Origin: Synergistaceae bacterium
Lineage (GTDB): Bacteria; Synergistota; Synergistia; Synergistales; Aminobacteriaceae
Direction of reading: 5' to 3'
Assembly (NCBI GenBank): GCA_031267575.1
Contig: JAIRYN010000051.1
Location: 29,064 to 93,063, forward strand
DNA: 64,000 nucleotides
This document shows positions 16,856 through 25,496 of the stretch, piece by piece. The notes beneath the pieces are model-generated. The model saw only the letters and a program-made list of their open reading frames with translations, was not told where the DNA came from and made no database searches. How positions within the stretch are numbered: the stretch's first letter is position 1; each line of letters begins with the position of its first letter. The translations under genes were made by a program, and so were the position numbers.

Positions 16856-17911
16856 TTAACGATCCTCATACCGCATCGTTCCCCAGCATAGGACGGGAGC
16901 GATAAACGCGAAGTTCATTCCGGTACCGTCCCAGGAAATGGGAAGAAACTCGAACAGAAAGCCCGTCAAGAAATAGAGGCCAATAGCGGCGACAAGAGAC
17001 AAAAAGACAAGCATCCCATGCGTCGCATTGTTTTCCGCGGGTTGAGCCAGGAAAAAAAAACGTGTAACAATCGGCAGGGGGAGAGCGCAGCAAAAAAGGC
17101 GCGTCGTGGAGATAAAAGCCGACACAATCCACGTAAGCGTAGAAGGAGACGACATCACGATCTTTTTCATGAATTCCATATCCAGCGCGCCCACCCATTT
17201 CGCTCCCAAAGAAAGACGCATGATCAATTCGAAGAATGCGAACAACAAATAGCTTTTCACGTAATAGCGTAAAAGGCGATCCTGAATCCCCAAGGTGAAA
17301 AACTCGTTTTCTTCTTCCTGTTCCTGTGGAGCGTAACTTTGCCTCAACTGCGTGATATCCATATTCAACAGTTCCGCGTCGGAGAAAGAGGCGGGTACTT
17401 CCTCCACCAGACCCTCCAGTTCGGGATCTGAAAAAAACGACGGAATCTGCTGAGAGGGAAATGAAGGAGCCACCTTCGCGGGTTGAGTCTGTGACGGCGC
17501 CTCTACAGACGTCTGCAAGAGCGAAGCCTCCTGAAGCCGAACTTGGACTTGCGGAGGCGCAGGCTGAACTGGAGTCTGGATCTCCGCGGACTTTTGGTTT
17601 ACCTGAGCCTGCGAAGGTTCATGAGGCGTTTCCGCCAGCCATGGCTTTGCCACACCGTCTTGTGGGGTCGCGATTTTAGGCATGGGGCCAGAAAAAGCTT
17701 GTATCGGAACGAAAGTCGCCATAATCGCGTTATCATAGGCCGTATCCAGTTCTTTTAGCGTCGCAAAAGCACGCACCCATTCCAGAGTCCCCTGCTCGAA
17801 GCGATCTATTACGTATTCGCGTTTTTTGTTTTGGTAAGCATCCTCTATTTTCTCGGCGGTCGCGGTTGGCAGAACCCCCAACAAAGTATAACACTTTTCC
17901 ATGTTCTCCAT
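16856..17911 (-). CDS. Membrane protein with degenerate J-like N-terminal domain
   Basis: About 351 residues, not a named family that I recognise. The N-terminal 65 residues follow the J-domain pattern (Y-T-L-L-G-V, A-T-A-E-K-I, A-Y), but where DnaJ has H-P-D this has V-I-D, so it should not stimulate Hsp70 in the usual way. A Pro/Gln/Ser-rich linker (about 70-190) and an acidic stretch follow, then four or so membrane helices in the C-terminal 150 residues. A GGGAGGG site precedes both a TTG (17917) and this ATG. It is first in the LPS gene block, 40 bp before the permease, which hints at an envelope role. Confidence 0.6.
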   Translation of the reverse strand: MENMEKCYTLLGVLPTATAEKIEDAYQNKKREYVIDRFEQGTLEWVRAFATLKELDTAYDNAIMATFVPIQAFSGPMPKIATPQDGVAKPWLAETPHEPSQAQVNQKSAEIQTPVQPAPPQVQVRLQEASLLQTSVEAPSQTQPAKVAPSFPSQQIPSFFSDPELEGLVEEVPASFSDAELLNMDITQLRQSYAPQEQEEENEFFTLGIQDRLLRYYVKSYLLFAFFELIMRLSLGAKWVGALDMEFMKKIVMSSPSTLTWIVSAFISTTRLFCCALPLPIVTRFFFLAQPAENNATHGMLVFLSLVAAIGLYFLTGFLFEFLPISWDGTGMNFAFIAPVLCWGTMRYEDR

Positions 17912-18103
17912 GTTCAAAATCAGCCCTCCCAATCGCATTTAAGTCAATATGAGTCAATCTAAAGCGTGCTCCTTCGCAAGAATACCACAATCCCCCTCCC
18001 GACAGAACAACTCTATATGCTATCGTTATACTGTTATTTTTGTCCCCAAGCGCTTTTCTTAAGCTAGTAAGAAAGCGGGAAGAAAGAGAGGTATCGTGGC
18101 ACC

Positions 18104-19951
18104 GTGCACAGCGTGACCGTCATGCCGGAAAACAAAATCCTTTTTTATGAATCGGGAAAAAACCTGCTAACCATTTTGCGGGAAGGAGGTATTTTTGTCG
18201 AGAGTTCTTGTGGTGGAGGGGGGACCTGCGGCAAATGTAAGGTGACACTCATTGTTCAAGATCAGGAGGGTAGAGCTCATTCGGCCCAAAGCGACCTCAT
18301 TGCCCCCCATGAAACCCCCTCAATGAAAAACCCGCTCAGGGCAGAATCGAGCGAGAGGAGGCTTGAACGGTTACAAATGACGCTTCTCTCGGAAGAGTCG
18401 GAATCGGAAGAGCCGGAATCGGAAGAGGAGGATTTTCTCTCGAAAGAGGAGGATTTGTCCTCAGCCTCCGGCAATGAGCTGAGACGGCCGTGCCCGAAGG
18501 AAAAGACGGCGCGTGTCTGTCTGGCGTGTGTTTTTTTCCCATCGGGTAACTTAACGGTGAAAGTTCCGCCGAAACGACAAAAAGACGAACTTTTTGTTCC
18601 CTCACGCTTTTCCGCGAAGCCGAGGAGAACGGAGCGGAAGAAAGCGAGGCGGAGGACGCCGTTGGGTTTAGCGTTGGACGTCGGCACCACCACCTTGGAA
18701 GTAGTGCTGGTGGACAGGGAAACGGAAGAGGAACTAGCCAACCGGTCGGCGGTCAACCCTCAGGTCCAATACGGCATGGATATCCTGTCTCGAATTTCTC
18801 ACGTCATGCGATACCCGAAGGAAGTGCGCGCTATGCAGCGGGTCTTGCTCGAGAAGGTTAACGCGATAACGGAGGACCTGTGCCGAGAGGCCCAGGTGTA
18901 TTCCTCTTCTATCGACACCGTGGCCGTGGCGGCCAACTGCACCATGCTTCACTTTCTTTTGGGGATTAGTCCCACGTCTCTGGGGACCTTTCCCTTCACA
19001 CCCGTGTTCTTGGAGAGCCGAGAGCTTCCAGTCCATGAGATCGGCCTGACGGCATTGAGGAGAAACGCTCGTTTGTTTTGTTTGCCCTCCGTATCGGCTT
19101 TTATTGGCGCGGATATCGTCGCCGGTGTCTACGCAACAGGACTGGTCCGGAAAAAGGGTAATGTGCTTTTTCTTGACATCGGCACCAATGGGGAGATGGT
19201 CTTGTCCCGTCAAGGAACTCTCGTCTCCTGTTCCTGTGCAGCAGGACCGGCCCTAGAAGGCATGAACATCAGTTGCGGGATGCGCGCCGAACCTGGGGCT
19301 GTCGAAGACGTTTCCATCGATTATCGAATCGATGATCGAGGCGATTATCGAGGCGCTGTTCAGTTTCAGGTCATTGGAGGCGAACCCCCCGTTGGAATTT
19401 GTGGCAGCGGCATTCTCGCCGTCATACGGGAGCTACTTCGCGTCGGGCTTCTTCGGAGGGATGGTTCTTTGCTGACGGAAGCGGAGGTGAAGGCGGAACT
19501 ACCCTCCGCGAGAGAGGCACTCACCGCTCTTTGCCGTGAAGAAAACGGTATTCCGGCGGTCTGCCTGTTTGGGGACATCGTCGTGACTCAGAAAGACGTC
19601 CGTCAGGTACAGTTGGCCAAAGGCGCTCTGCTTTCCGGTTTGCTCGCTCTTTTGAACCAGGCCGGTCTGAGCGTGGAGGACATCGACAAGGTCTTGATCG
19701 CGGGGCAATTTGGCGCTCATCTTTCTGTGGAGAGCTTGATGGGATGTGGTATCCTTCCGCATGAACCGTCTTTTGCGGCGGAAAAAGTTGAATACGTTGG
19801 AAACACCTCAAAAAAGGGTGCTCTCATGGCGTTGACATCCTCTTCCGCCCTAGCAGAGATGAGCACCCTGGCCCAGAGTATCGCCTATGTCGAACTCGGC
19901 GCTACTCCGAGATACGAGGAACTCTTCATGCGATGCCTCGAATTTCCCTAA
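18104..19951 (+). CDS. 2Fe-2S ferredoxin / ASKHA (DUF4445) protein, corrinoid-activase-like
   Basis: 615 residues from a GTG start. The N-terminus is a plant-type ferredoxin with [10 protein letters not shown] near residues 36-45 and a fourth Cys in C-L-A-C. Between these is an acidic Ser/Glu-rich insert (about 90-125) encoded by a short repeat. From residue 185 comes the ASKHA ATPase core L-D-V-G-T-T-T-L-E, with D-I-G-T-N-G-E-M and G-I-C-G-S-G later. Related RamA/RACo proteins reduce inactive Co(II) corrinoid proteins using ATP. The usual corrinoid methyltransferase neighbours are absent, so the target is unknown. Its stop overlaps the convergent MCP stop. Confidence 0.82.
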   Translation: MHSVTVMPENKILFYESGKNLLTILREGGIFVESSCGGGGTCGKCKVTLIVQDQEGRAHSAQSDLIAPHETPSMKNPLRAESSERRLERLQMTLLSEESESEEPESEEEDFLSKEEDLSSASGNELRRPCPKEKTARVCLACVFFPSGNLTVKVPPKRQKDELFVPSRFSAKPRRTERKKARRRTPLGLALDVGTTTLEVVLVDRETEEELANRSAVNPQVQYGMDILSRISHVMRYPKEVRAMQRVLLEKVNAITEDLCREAQVYSSSIDTVAVAANCTMLHFLLGISPTSLGTFPFTPVFLESRELPVHEIGLTALRRNARLFCLPSVSAFIGADIVAGVYATGLVRKKGNVLFLDIGTNGEMVLSRQGTLVSCSCAAGPALEGMNISCGMRAEPGAVEDVSIDYRIDDRGDYRGAVQFQVIGGEPPVGICGSGILAVIRELLRVGLLRRDGSLLTEAEVKAELPSAREALTALCREENGIPAVCLFGDIVVTQKDVRQVQLAKGALLSGLLALLNQAGLSVEDIDKVLIAGQFGAHLSVESLMGCGILPHEPSFAAEKVEYVGNTSKKGALMALTSSSALAEMSTLAQSIAYVELGATPRYEELFMRCLEFP

Positions 19952-22080
19952 CCTTCCCTATCCTGCCCTTCCCTTCTCTTTCCTTTTCTTCTCTTTCCTT
20001 CTCTTTCCTTCTCTTCTTTCCCCTGAGCGTCGATGGTGAAGACGTCAAATATCGCTTTCATGCCGTCGGCAAGGACGGAGAGATTTTCTGCCCCTTTTGC
20101 CATGGATTCGGCGGAAGACGCGACGTCTCCGATGCTGTTGTGGATATTTTCGCCTGCCTGAGCCGTGGTTGAAACCTCTTGGGCAATATTGTGCACGGCT
20201 CTCGCGATTTCCCCGCTCGACGACGCTTGTTCCTCGGAGACGACCGCCAGGTCCTGCGTAGCCCCGGCAATGCTTCCGAGATAGGTGATCATGTTGCCGA
20301 TGATTTCTTCCGTCTCGGTGGAAAGGTCTCTCACTTTCTGCGTCGCGTCCAGATTGCTTTTGGAAACGCCGACCGTTTTTTCGAGGTCTTTCGAAATGGT
20401 ATTGGCCAGAGTGGCGATGTTTTTCGCCGCCGCGTCGCTGTCCTCTGCAAGCTTGCGAACTTCCTCGGCAACCACGGCAAATCCACGTCCCGCTTCTCCG
20501 GAGCGAGACGCCTCGATCGCCGCGTTTAGCGCCAGAAGGTTGGTTTGAGCCGCGATACCGCTGATTTGCGCTACAAAATTCTGAATCTGATGTGTCCTTG
20601 TCCCCAGTTCTTGAATGCTGTGGGCGGAGTCAGAGACGTCCTGAGCGACCTTTTCGATGTCCTTGACAACCTGCCGCACCGCGTTCATTCCATTTTCACT
20701 GGCTTTCATCGCCGCGTCGATCTGTTTTGCGATGTCCGAGCCTTTTTCTGCCGCGGACTGCGCTCCAGACGCGACCGTGTTGGCCGCGATATTGACTTTC
20801 TCTCCAGTTGACGCGAGCGAGTTAAGGCTTGATCCCATTTCGTCCACATTGACGCGGACAAGAGCGACCAAGTTCTTCGTCTGCTGCGCCAACGACGAGA
20901 AGTGCTTCGCGGTATCGACGATATTGTCGTTCGTCTCCATCGACTCCACATATATGGAACACACGTGTTCCATCATTTGGTTGAGGTGTTCTTCCAGATC
21001 ACCAAATTCGTCGCGTTCTGTTATCTCTATTCTTTTTGAAAAATCGCCCCCGGCGGCCACCATCGCGAAGCGGTTGATTTTTTTCGCGATTCTGCGTAGG
21101 TAGACGGCGACGAAGAAAAGAAAGAGCGTCGCGATCAAAAGACCGATAAGCGGAACAACAGCGCTTCTCGATACAAGGCTAAAGATGCTGTGGGAGATTT
21201 CGCTGTTGTCGACCATGAGAACCAATAGCCAGCCCGTTGCCTCGATTTCGCTATAGAACGTGCGCATGGAACCGCCGGCTGTCTCTACCATCGCGATCCC
21301 TTTCCTGGTTTGCAATGCCTGATTTCCAAACGCGGCGAGATTCGCGTCTTGTTCCCTGGTGATGGTGTCGTCGATTTTTCTGCTGTCGTCGTAAAAGGTG
21401 ATATATTCGCCCGCTCTCCCCAGAATGAAAACTTTACTCGTGGTGCCCACGGAAACTCCATCCACGATCTTTTGAATATCCGTCAGAGCCATGTCGCTTG
21501 TCGCGACACCCCTCATTTTTCCCGCTTCGTCGAAAAACGGAACCGTCGCGGTGATCATCGTCGCTGTCGTCAAAGGGTCGTAGAACACACTCGACCAGAT
21601 CGGATCTCCCTTCGATTTGCCACCATTGATATACCACTCTTCCTTGTAAAAATCGACGATATTCTCATAATTCGGCTCGTAAACGGCCTTTCCGCTGCTA
21701 TCTTTATAAGCGTAGAGACCATAGGTTTCTATATTACTGTAGCAGGCGTAAGGCTCATACCAGATTCCGCCGCCTAACGTATTTTTGTTTAGAAGGATTG
21801 ATTTCATCAGAAAAAATTTCACCTCGCCCCTGTCAAAGGTGGCGAGGCTACTCGTTTCCGCATAGACCGCAAAGCTTTTAGCGATTTCCGCGTTCTGAGA
21901 GAATTCTTTCTGAATCGCTAAGTCCAGTTTTTCCAGAGATTCTTCTATCTTGTTGTTTACCTGGGCATTGATCTGCGACTTCATTAGGCTGTTTATTATC
22001 AGCATAAATAGAACCATAGAAAGCGCGATGACCGGAACGACCGAAACGATAATACGTGACATGATACCTTTAAATTTCAT
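19948..22080 (-). CDS. Methyl-accepting chemotaxis protein with dCache sensor
   Basis: 710-residue chemoreceptor. One transmembrane helix (about 10-33), an extracytoplasmic double-Cache domain (about 40-285, with W-Y-E-P-Y and [10 protein letters not shown] motifs), a second helix (about 290-315), HAMP, then a signalling domain with the hairpin-tip motif [14 protein letters not shown]. Cache domains of this type often bind amino acids. The frame opens upstream, but the ATG used has AAAGGA 12 bp before it. The last 25 residues are a Lys/Glu/Arg tail made by a short repeat running into the convergent gene. The leader is shared with the PEPCK-like gene. Confidence 0.92.
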   Translation of the reverse strand: MKFKGIMSRIIVSVVPVIALSMVLFMLIINSLMKSQINAQVNNKIEESLEKLDLAIQKEFSQNAEIAKSFAVYAETSSLATFDRGEVKFFLMKSILLNKNTLGGGIWYEPYACYSNIETYGLYAYKDSSGKAVYEPNYENIVDFYKEEWYINGGKSKGDPIWSSVFYDPLTTATMITATVPFFDEAGKMRGVATSDMALTDIQKIVDGVSVGTTSKVFILGRAGEYITFYDDSRKIDDTITREQDANLAAFGNQALQTRKGIAMVETAGGSMRTFYSEIEATGWLLVLMVDNSEISHSIFSLVSRSAVVPLIGLLIATLFLFFVAVYLRRIAKKINRFAMVAAGGDFSKRIEITERDEFGDLEEHLNQMMEHVCSIYVESMETNDNIVDTAKHFSSLAQQTKNLVALVRVNVDEMGSSLNSLASTGEKVNIAANTVASGAQSAAEKGSDIAKQIDAAMKASENGMNAVRQVVKDIEKVAQDVSDSAHSIQELGTRTHQIQNFVAQISGIAAQTNLLALNAAIEASRSGEAGRGFAVVAEEVRKLAEDSDAAAKNIATLANTISKDLEKTVGVSKSNLDATQKVRDLSTETEEIIGNMITYLGSIAGATQDLAVVSEEQASSSGEIARAVHNIAQEVSTTAQAGENIHNSIGDVASSAESMAKGAENLSVLADGMKAIFDVFTIDAQGKEEKEREGKRRKGKRREGQDREG

Positions 22081-22088
22081 AGAATATT

Positions 22089-22121
22089 CTGATCCTTTCA
22101 ACGTACTAATACCTACTTATA
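22089..22121 (-). promoter_or_regulatory. 33-bp leader element shared with the PEPCK-like gene
   Basis: Minus-strand copy of the element at 2858-2890, with two differences in 33 bp, ending 8 bp before the chemoreceptor ATG. It includes the ribosome-binding site. No dyad strong enough to call an operator is visible. Confidence 0.6.
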
Positions 22122-22223
22122 ATGAGTAGATACGTTTCGTCCAGTTTTCCAGCATGGAGATGGAGGCAATCACAAGAGCGAAATGTGTCTCACTCTCTTT
22201 TACTGGGTCGGCTTTCCACGCCT

Positions 22224-22265
22224 CATATTGCTGTCTTCATATTGCTGTCTTCATTTTGCTGTCTT
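22224..22265 (+). repeat. Three 14-bp tandem repeats
   Basis: Three adjoining copies of a 14-bp unit (CATATTGCTGTCTT), the third with one base changed, in the gap between the chemoreceptor and cheC genes. Non-coding. Confidence 0.9.
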
Positions 22266-22289
22266 CATTCAGCCCGCCAACGCGCCCAC

Positions 22290-22937
22290 TTATACGCATA
22301 TTCCTAATTTTCGCAAAAGCGCTTCGAGGGCGGCGGGTTCACTTGCTAGAAGGATGTGGGCGTCAAGAGGGTCAGATTGCGTCCTTCCCTCAGGCATGAC
22401 GTTCAGGCTCGATTGCGTCACGAGCGCGATGTCTCCATACTGTCCGAACATAGCGGAAACGACGCTCAAAATCGAGCCAAGCATGTCGTGGGTCACGCTT
22501 GGCGTGCTGATCCCGCTAACGACTCCCAACAGGGTGTTTACGGAGTTTAGGAAAGAGCCCAATAAAATGTTACCTATCTCGCCCAACGCGCTATCTATCA
22601 TCTCTTCAGACATGGAGGAGAATTCCATCTGCATTCCAAACTGTTTCAACACGAGCAGCGTCACCAGTTTGTCGACATCCTTTTCTTTGATCAGGAGCAT
22701 GAAGTTCATGGACGCATCGTTGTCGGATGCCGCGAATACGGCGGTATAACTCGCGTCGGGATTATCGTAGTAGCTGTTCAGTTCGTATATCGATACGAGC
22801 TCCGCCCTGGGAACATCAATCTCTACCAAGCATCCTAACATGGCGGACAGCGCAGTCGCAGCATGCCCCGCGCCAATATTACCGATTTCCCGGATCGCGT
22901 CGAGGTGCATCTGATTCATCGATTTGAGGTCAAGCAT
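22290..22937 (-). CDS. cheC: Chemotaxis protein CheC (CheY-P phosphatase family)
   Basis: 215-residue CheC-type protein. It has both phosphatase-site helices: E-I-G-N-I-G-A-G-H near residue 17 and E-I-G-N-I-L-L-G-S near 119, with the expected about 100-residue spacing. It would remove phosphate from CheY-P and may interact with CheD. The ATG follows GGGAGG by 7 bp. It lies just upstream of a chemoreceptor in the same direction, separated by 189 bp with tandem repeats, so the two form a small chemotaxis cluster away from the main che operon. Confidence 0.88.
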   Translation of the reverse strand: MLDLKSMNQMHLDAIREIGNIGAGHAATALSAMLGCLVEIDVPRAELVSIYELNSYYDNPDASYTAVFAASDNDASMNFMLLIKEKDVDKLVTLLVLKQFGMQMEFSSMSEEMIDSALGEIGNILLGSFLNSVNTLLGVVSGISTPSVTHDMLGSILSVVSAMFGQYGDIALVTQSSLNVMPEGRTQSDPLDAHILLASEPAALEALLRKLGICV

Positions 22938-23234
22938 AATTATCCTCCCAACCTTCCTGAGAACTTGTTGCGTCGATTATATTACTCCTACAATTTTCAC
23001 ATATAGTCTAGCATATTATATGCAGAAATAGAAACAGTTAGTTACCTTGATTTCACGGCGTCGAGATATTACATAAGCAAAGTTAATAGTTAAATTATTG
23101 GTATTGCTTATTTTAAAGATATTCCCTACAATAAAATCATCATTTTAACTTTTCTCTAAAGTAGTGACCTTGGTATAAAACCCTGTAAAAAAGACTTTAA
23201 AAAAGAAAGCTTTTATGAAGGAGGAAAAAATATT
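22938..23234. other. Divergent AT-rich promoter region, cheC / hutH
   Basis: About 300 bp separating the minus-strand cheC from hutH. It is AT-rich and must hold promoters for both. A strong GAAGGAGG lies 10 bp before hutH. I see no convincing -35/-10 pair, riboswitch or repeat. Confidence 0.5.
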
Positions 23235-24770
23235 ATGGCTAAAGATACGGTGGTGTTGAACGGGCTATCTCTTTCCCTTGAGGACGTCGCCAAGGTCGCA
23301 CGGGAAGGCTGCGAAGCGAAATTGGATCTAGAAGCGGCCGAGGCAGTGGAGGAGGCTGCCGCCCTCGTGGAAACTTGGGCCTCCTCGGATCAAGTGGTCT
23401 ATGGCATCACCACAGGATTTGGAGACTTGGCCTCCGTCAAAATCTCCCCCAAAGACCGTCGCATCCTTCAGGAAAACTTGCTCCGTAGTCACGCCTGCGG
23501 AGTGGGTACCCCCTACCCTGTGGATGTGACCCGCGCCATCATGCTTCTGCGCGTTAATACCCTCAGCCGCGGATATTCTGGAATAAGTCTCGCCACTTTA
23601 AACGGACTCGTCAAGCTCCTGAACGCTAACATCCATCCACTGATTCCCCGCCAGGGATCTGTCGGGGCTTCGGGGGATCTGTGCCCCCTGTCGCATTTGG
23701 CCATCGCGCTACTGGGCGATGGGGACGCGGAGTACAAGGGAAAGATTATCCCCGTAAAAGAAGCTCTGGCCCAAGAGGGCCTCAAACCCATTGCCCTGGG
23801 AGCCAAAGAGGGTTTGGCGCTCAACAACGGTACGACCGTCATGAACGCGGTAGGCGCGCTCGCGCTCTTGGACGCGGAAAAGCTCGCCAAAACGGCGGAC
23901 ATCGTCGCGGCCCTATCTCTGGAGGCCCTCCACGGAGTGCCCTACGCCTACGACGCCCGCACCCATGCCCTACGCGCTTATAGAGGGCAAGGCAACGTCG
24001 CCTCCAATATCCGCCGGCTCATCGAAGGTAGCGAAATCATAGAACGCTATAAACAAAACCGAGTGCAGGATGCGTATTCCCTACGTTGCGCGCCTCAGGT
24101 TCATGGAGCCAGCCGCGACGCGCTCTCCTACATCCGATCCGTCCTTGAAACCGAGATCAACTCCGTGACGGACAATCCACTGATCTTCCCCAAGGAAAAA
24201 GAGGCTTTGAGTGGAGGCAATTTTCACGGACAACCCTTAGCTTTGGCGATGGATTTCTTCGGTATCGCGATGGCGGAGTTCGCCAGCATCTCCGAACGTC
24301 GTCAAGCTCGCATGGTCGACGCTTCTCTCTCCGGTCTGCCACCCTTTATCATTGAGGACTGCGGCCTCAACAGCGGCTTCATGATTCCCCAGTACACCTC
24401 CGCCGCGCTGGTGTCCGAAAACAAAGTTCTCGCTCATCCCTCCTCCGTTGATTCGATCCCTACATCGGCGAACCAGGAGGATCATGTTTCCATGGGCGGG
24501 TACGCCGCCAGAAAGGCGGTCTCCATTTTGGAGAACACCCGCAAAGTTTTGGCCATCGAGATGCTCCTGGCTGCCCAGGCCCTCAACTTCAGTCTTTTAT
24601 ACCTCAAGCCGGGGCGCGGCACTCTGGCAGCGCACAGTTGTATCCGCCGCGTCGTGCCCTACATCCGAAAAGACGAGTATCTTCATCCTCTGATGCAGCG
24701 TATCATCGAGCTGACGGAGCGCGGTAGCGTCGTCGAAGCGGTGGAGTCCGAAATTGGGGAACTGGCTTAA
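23235..24770 (+). CDS. hutH: Histidine ammonia-lyase
   Basis: 511-residue member of the aromatic ammonia-lyase family. The Ala-Ser-Gly that forms the MIO cofactor is at residues 145-147 within G-S-V-G-A-S-G-D-L-C-P-L-S-H. The catalytic Tyr lies in Y-G-I-T-T-G-F-G near 57, and later N-E-N-type and Q-E-D-H-V-S-M motifs are present. It converts histidine to urocanate and ammonia, the first step of histidine fermentation. Length matches HutH (about 505-515). No other hut gene is adjacent. It ends before an insertion-sequence remnant. Confidence 0.92.
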   Translation: MAKDTVVLNGLSLSLEDVAKVAREGCEAKLDLEAAEAVEEAAALVETWASSDQVVYGITTGFGDLASVKISPKDRRILQENLLRSHACGVGTPYPVDVTRAIMLLRVNTLSRGYSGISLATLNGLVKLLNANIHPLIPRQGSVGASGDLCPLSHLAIALLGDGDAEYKGKIIPVKEALAQEGLKPIALGAKEGLALNNGTTVMNAVGALALLDAEKLAKTADIVAALSLEALHGVPYAYDARTHALRAYRGQGNVASNIRRLIEGSEIIERYKQNRVQDAYSLRCAPQVHGASRDALSYIRSVLETEINSVTDNPLIFPKEKEALSGGNFHGQPLALAMDFFGIAMAEFASISERRQARMVDASLSGLPPFIIEDCGLNSGFMIPQYTSAALVSENKVLAHPSSVDSIPTSANQEDHVSMGGYAARKAVSILENTRKVLAIEMLLAAQALNFSLLYLKPGRGTLAAHSCIRRVVPYIRKDEYLHPLMQRIIELTERGSVVEAVESEIGELA

Positions 24771-24875
24771 ATCGACCTGAATTTATACATCCTGAATTTA
24801 TACATCAAATACTCCCGTGACCGGACGCAGAGCTGTCATTTACTCTTAGCGCTCGGTCAAGCGTTTATGTGGTTA

Positions 24876-25076
24876 TCAAGATAAAACAATTCCTTGACAC
24901 ACTCCCACGACAAAAGTCGTGGGAGTGTAAGATCGACAAAGACAGCCGACTGAAACCGGTCTTACATCTTTTCCTTTAAGAGTGGATGTCCCTACTCTGA
25001 GAATATTTACAGCCGCCTTGATATCCCGATTGATATCCCGATTGATATCCCGGTCGTGTTCCGCCCCGCACCTCAC
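24876..25076 (-). pseudogene. TnpB (IS200/IS605) C-terminal remnant
   Basis: The minus-strand frame reads R-C-G-A-E-H-D-R-D-I-N, then A-A-V-N-I-L-R-V-G, the end of TnpB with half of its zinc-finger Cys set and the last RuvC Asp. A 12-bp unit encoding R-D-I-N is repeated between them (three D-R/R-D-I copies). The rest of the gene and any tnpA are gone. About 200 bp here match 56675-56890 closely. The 3-prime part, continuing to the end hairpin at 24899, is where TnpB elements encode their omega RNA, so a decayed guide-RNA scaffold may overlap. Confidence 0.7.
24899..24928 (-). mobile_element. IS200/IS605 right-end hairpin
   Basis: A perfect 13-bp stem with a 4-base AAAA loop lies at the 3-prime edge of the TnpB remnant. 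IS200/IS605 elements carry such subterminal hairpins, recognised by the TnpA transposase. The matching place in the second copy (56680-56702) has a mismatched stem, so this one is the better preserved. Confidence 0.65.
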
Positions 25077-25098
25077 GTTGATAAACCATAAAATGAAT

Positions 25099-25216
25099 CA
25101 TGAAACACATCCGCACAAAAAAGTCTCTGAAAAAAGTTTTGATCTTTTACAATAGAGTTATTTTGCAAAAACGTTCTGCTGAGACTATATATACCTTCTT
25201 CTATCGAAAAAAATTC
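25099..25216 (-). pseudogene. Inverted 3-prime fragment of the adjacent ferredoxin/F420-dehydrogenase-like gene
   Basis: Read on the minus strand, this is a diverged copy of the last 110-120 coding bases of the gene at 25497-26666 (compare 26515-26640): the segment from G-I-F-F-D-R to the final F-M-F-H. Frameshifts and stops show it is dead. It joins directly to the left arm of an inverted repeat whose right arm leads into the intact gene. It is best read as an inverted second copy that lost about 1 kb of its middle. Confidence 0.7.
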
Positions 25217-25467
25217 CACTTGCTGAGACGACATGCTCATCAGCATGTAAATTCACTAACTGAGACTATCAAAAAGCGTACTTTTTGATAAAACCTCAGA
25301 ATTGAAATTTGGACTCAAAATTTTGGAATAATTATGGTAGAATACTTAGGAAAAAATTAGCTATTTTGCTGTTGCTAACCAGTGATAGAGTGACTGTCAA
25401 AAAGTACACATTTTGATAGTTTCTTAGTGAATTTACATGCTGATGAGCATGTCATCTCGGCAAGTGG
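25216..25467. repeat. Long imperfect inverted repeat (75/73-bp arms)
   Basis: Left arm 25216-25290 and right arm 25395-25467 are reverse complements with a handful of differences, about 104 bp apart. Each arm contains smaller palindromes: ACATGCT/AGCATGT, and a TATCAAAAAG/CTTTTTGATA hairpin that is perfect in the left arm only. The right arm ends 29 bp before the start codon of the downstream gene. The centre holds the dispersed repeat described separately. Confidence 0.85.
25298..25420 (+). repeat. Dispersed repeat, copy A (promoter-like, hairpin-ended)
   Basis: About 123 bp that recurs, with roughly four in five bases the same and almost no gaps, on the minus strand at 63870-63991. It contains a -10-like TAGAAT at 25338-25343 preceded by TGG (an extended -10), then about 50 bp with the conserved block TTAGCTATTTTGCTGTTG. 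It ends in an imperfect hairpin followed by Ts. It points toward the downstream gene. It could be a small RNA gene with its own promoter and terminator, or a short mobile repeat. Confidence 0.6.
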
Positions 25468-25496
25468 AGGTCTTGGTTAATTTGCATATCAATCCT

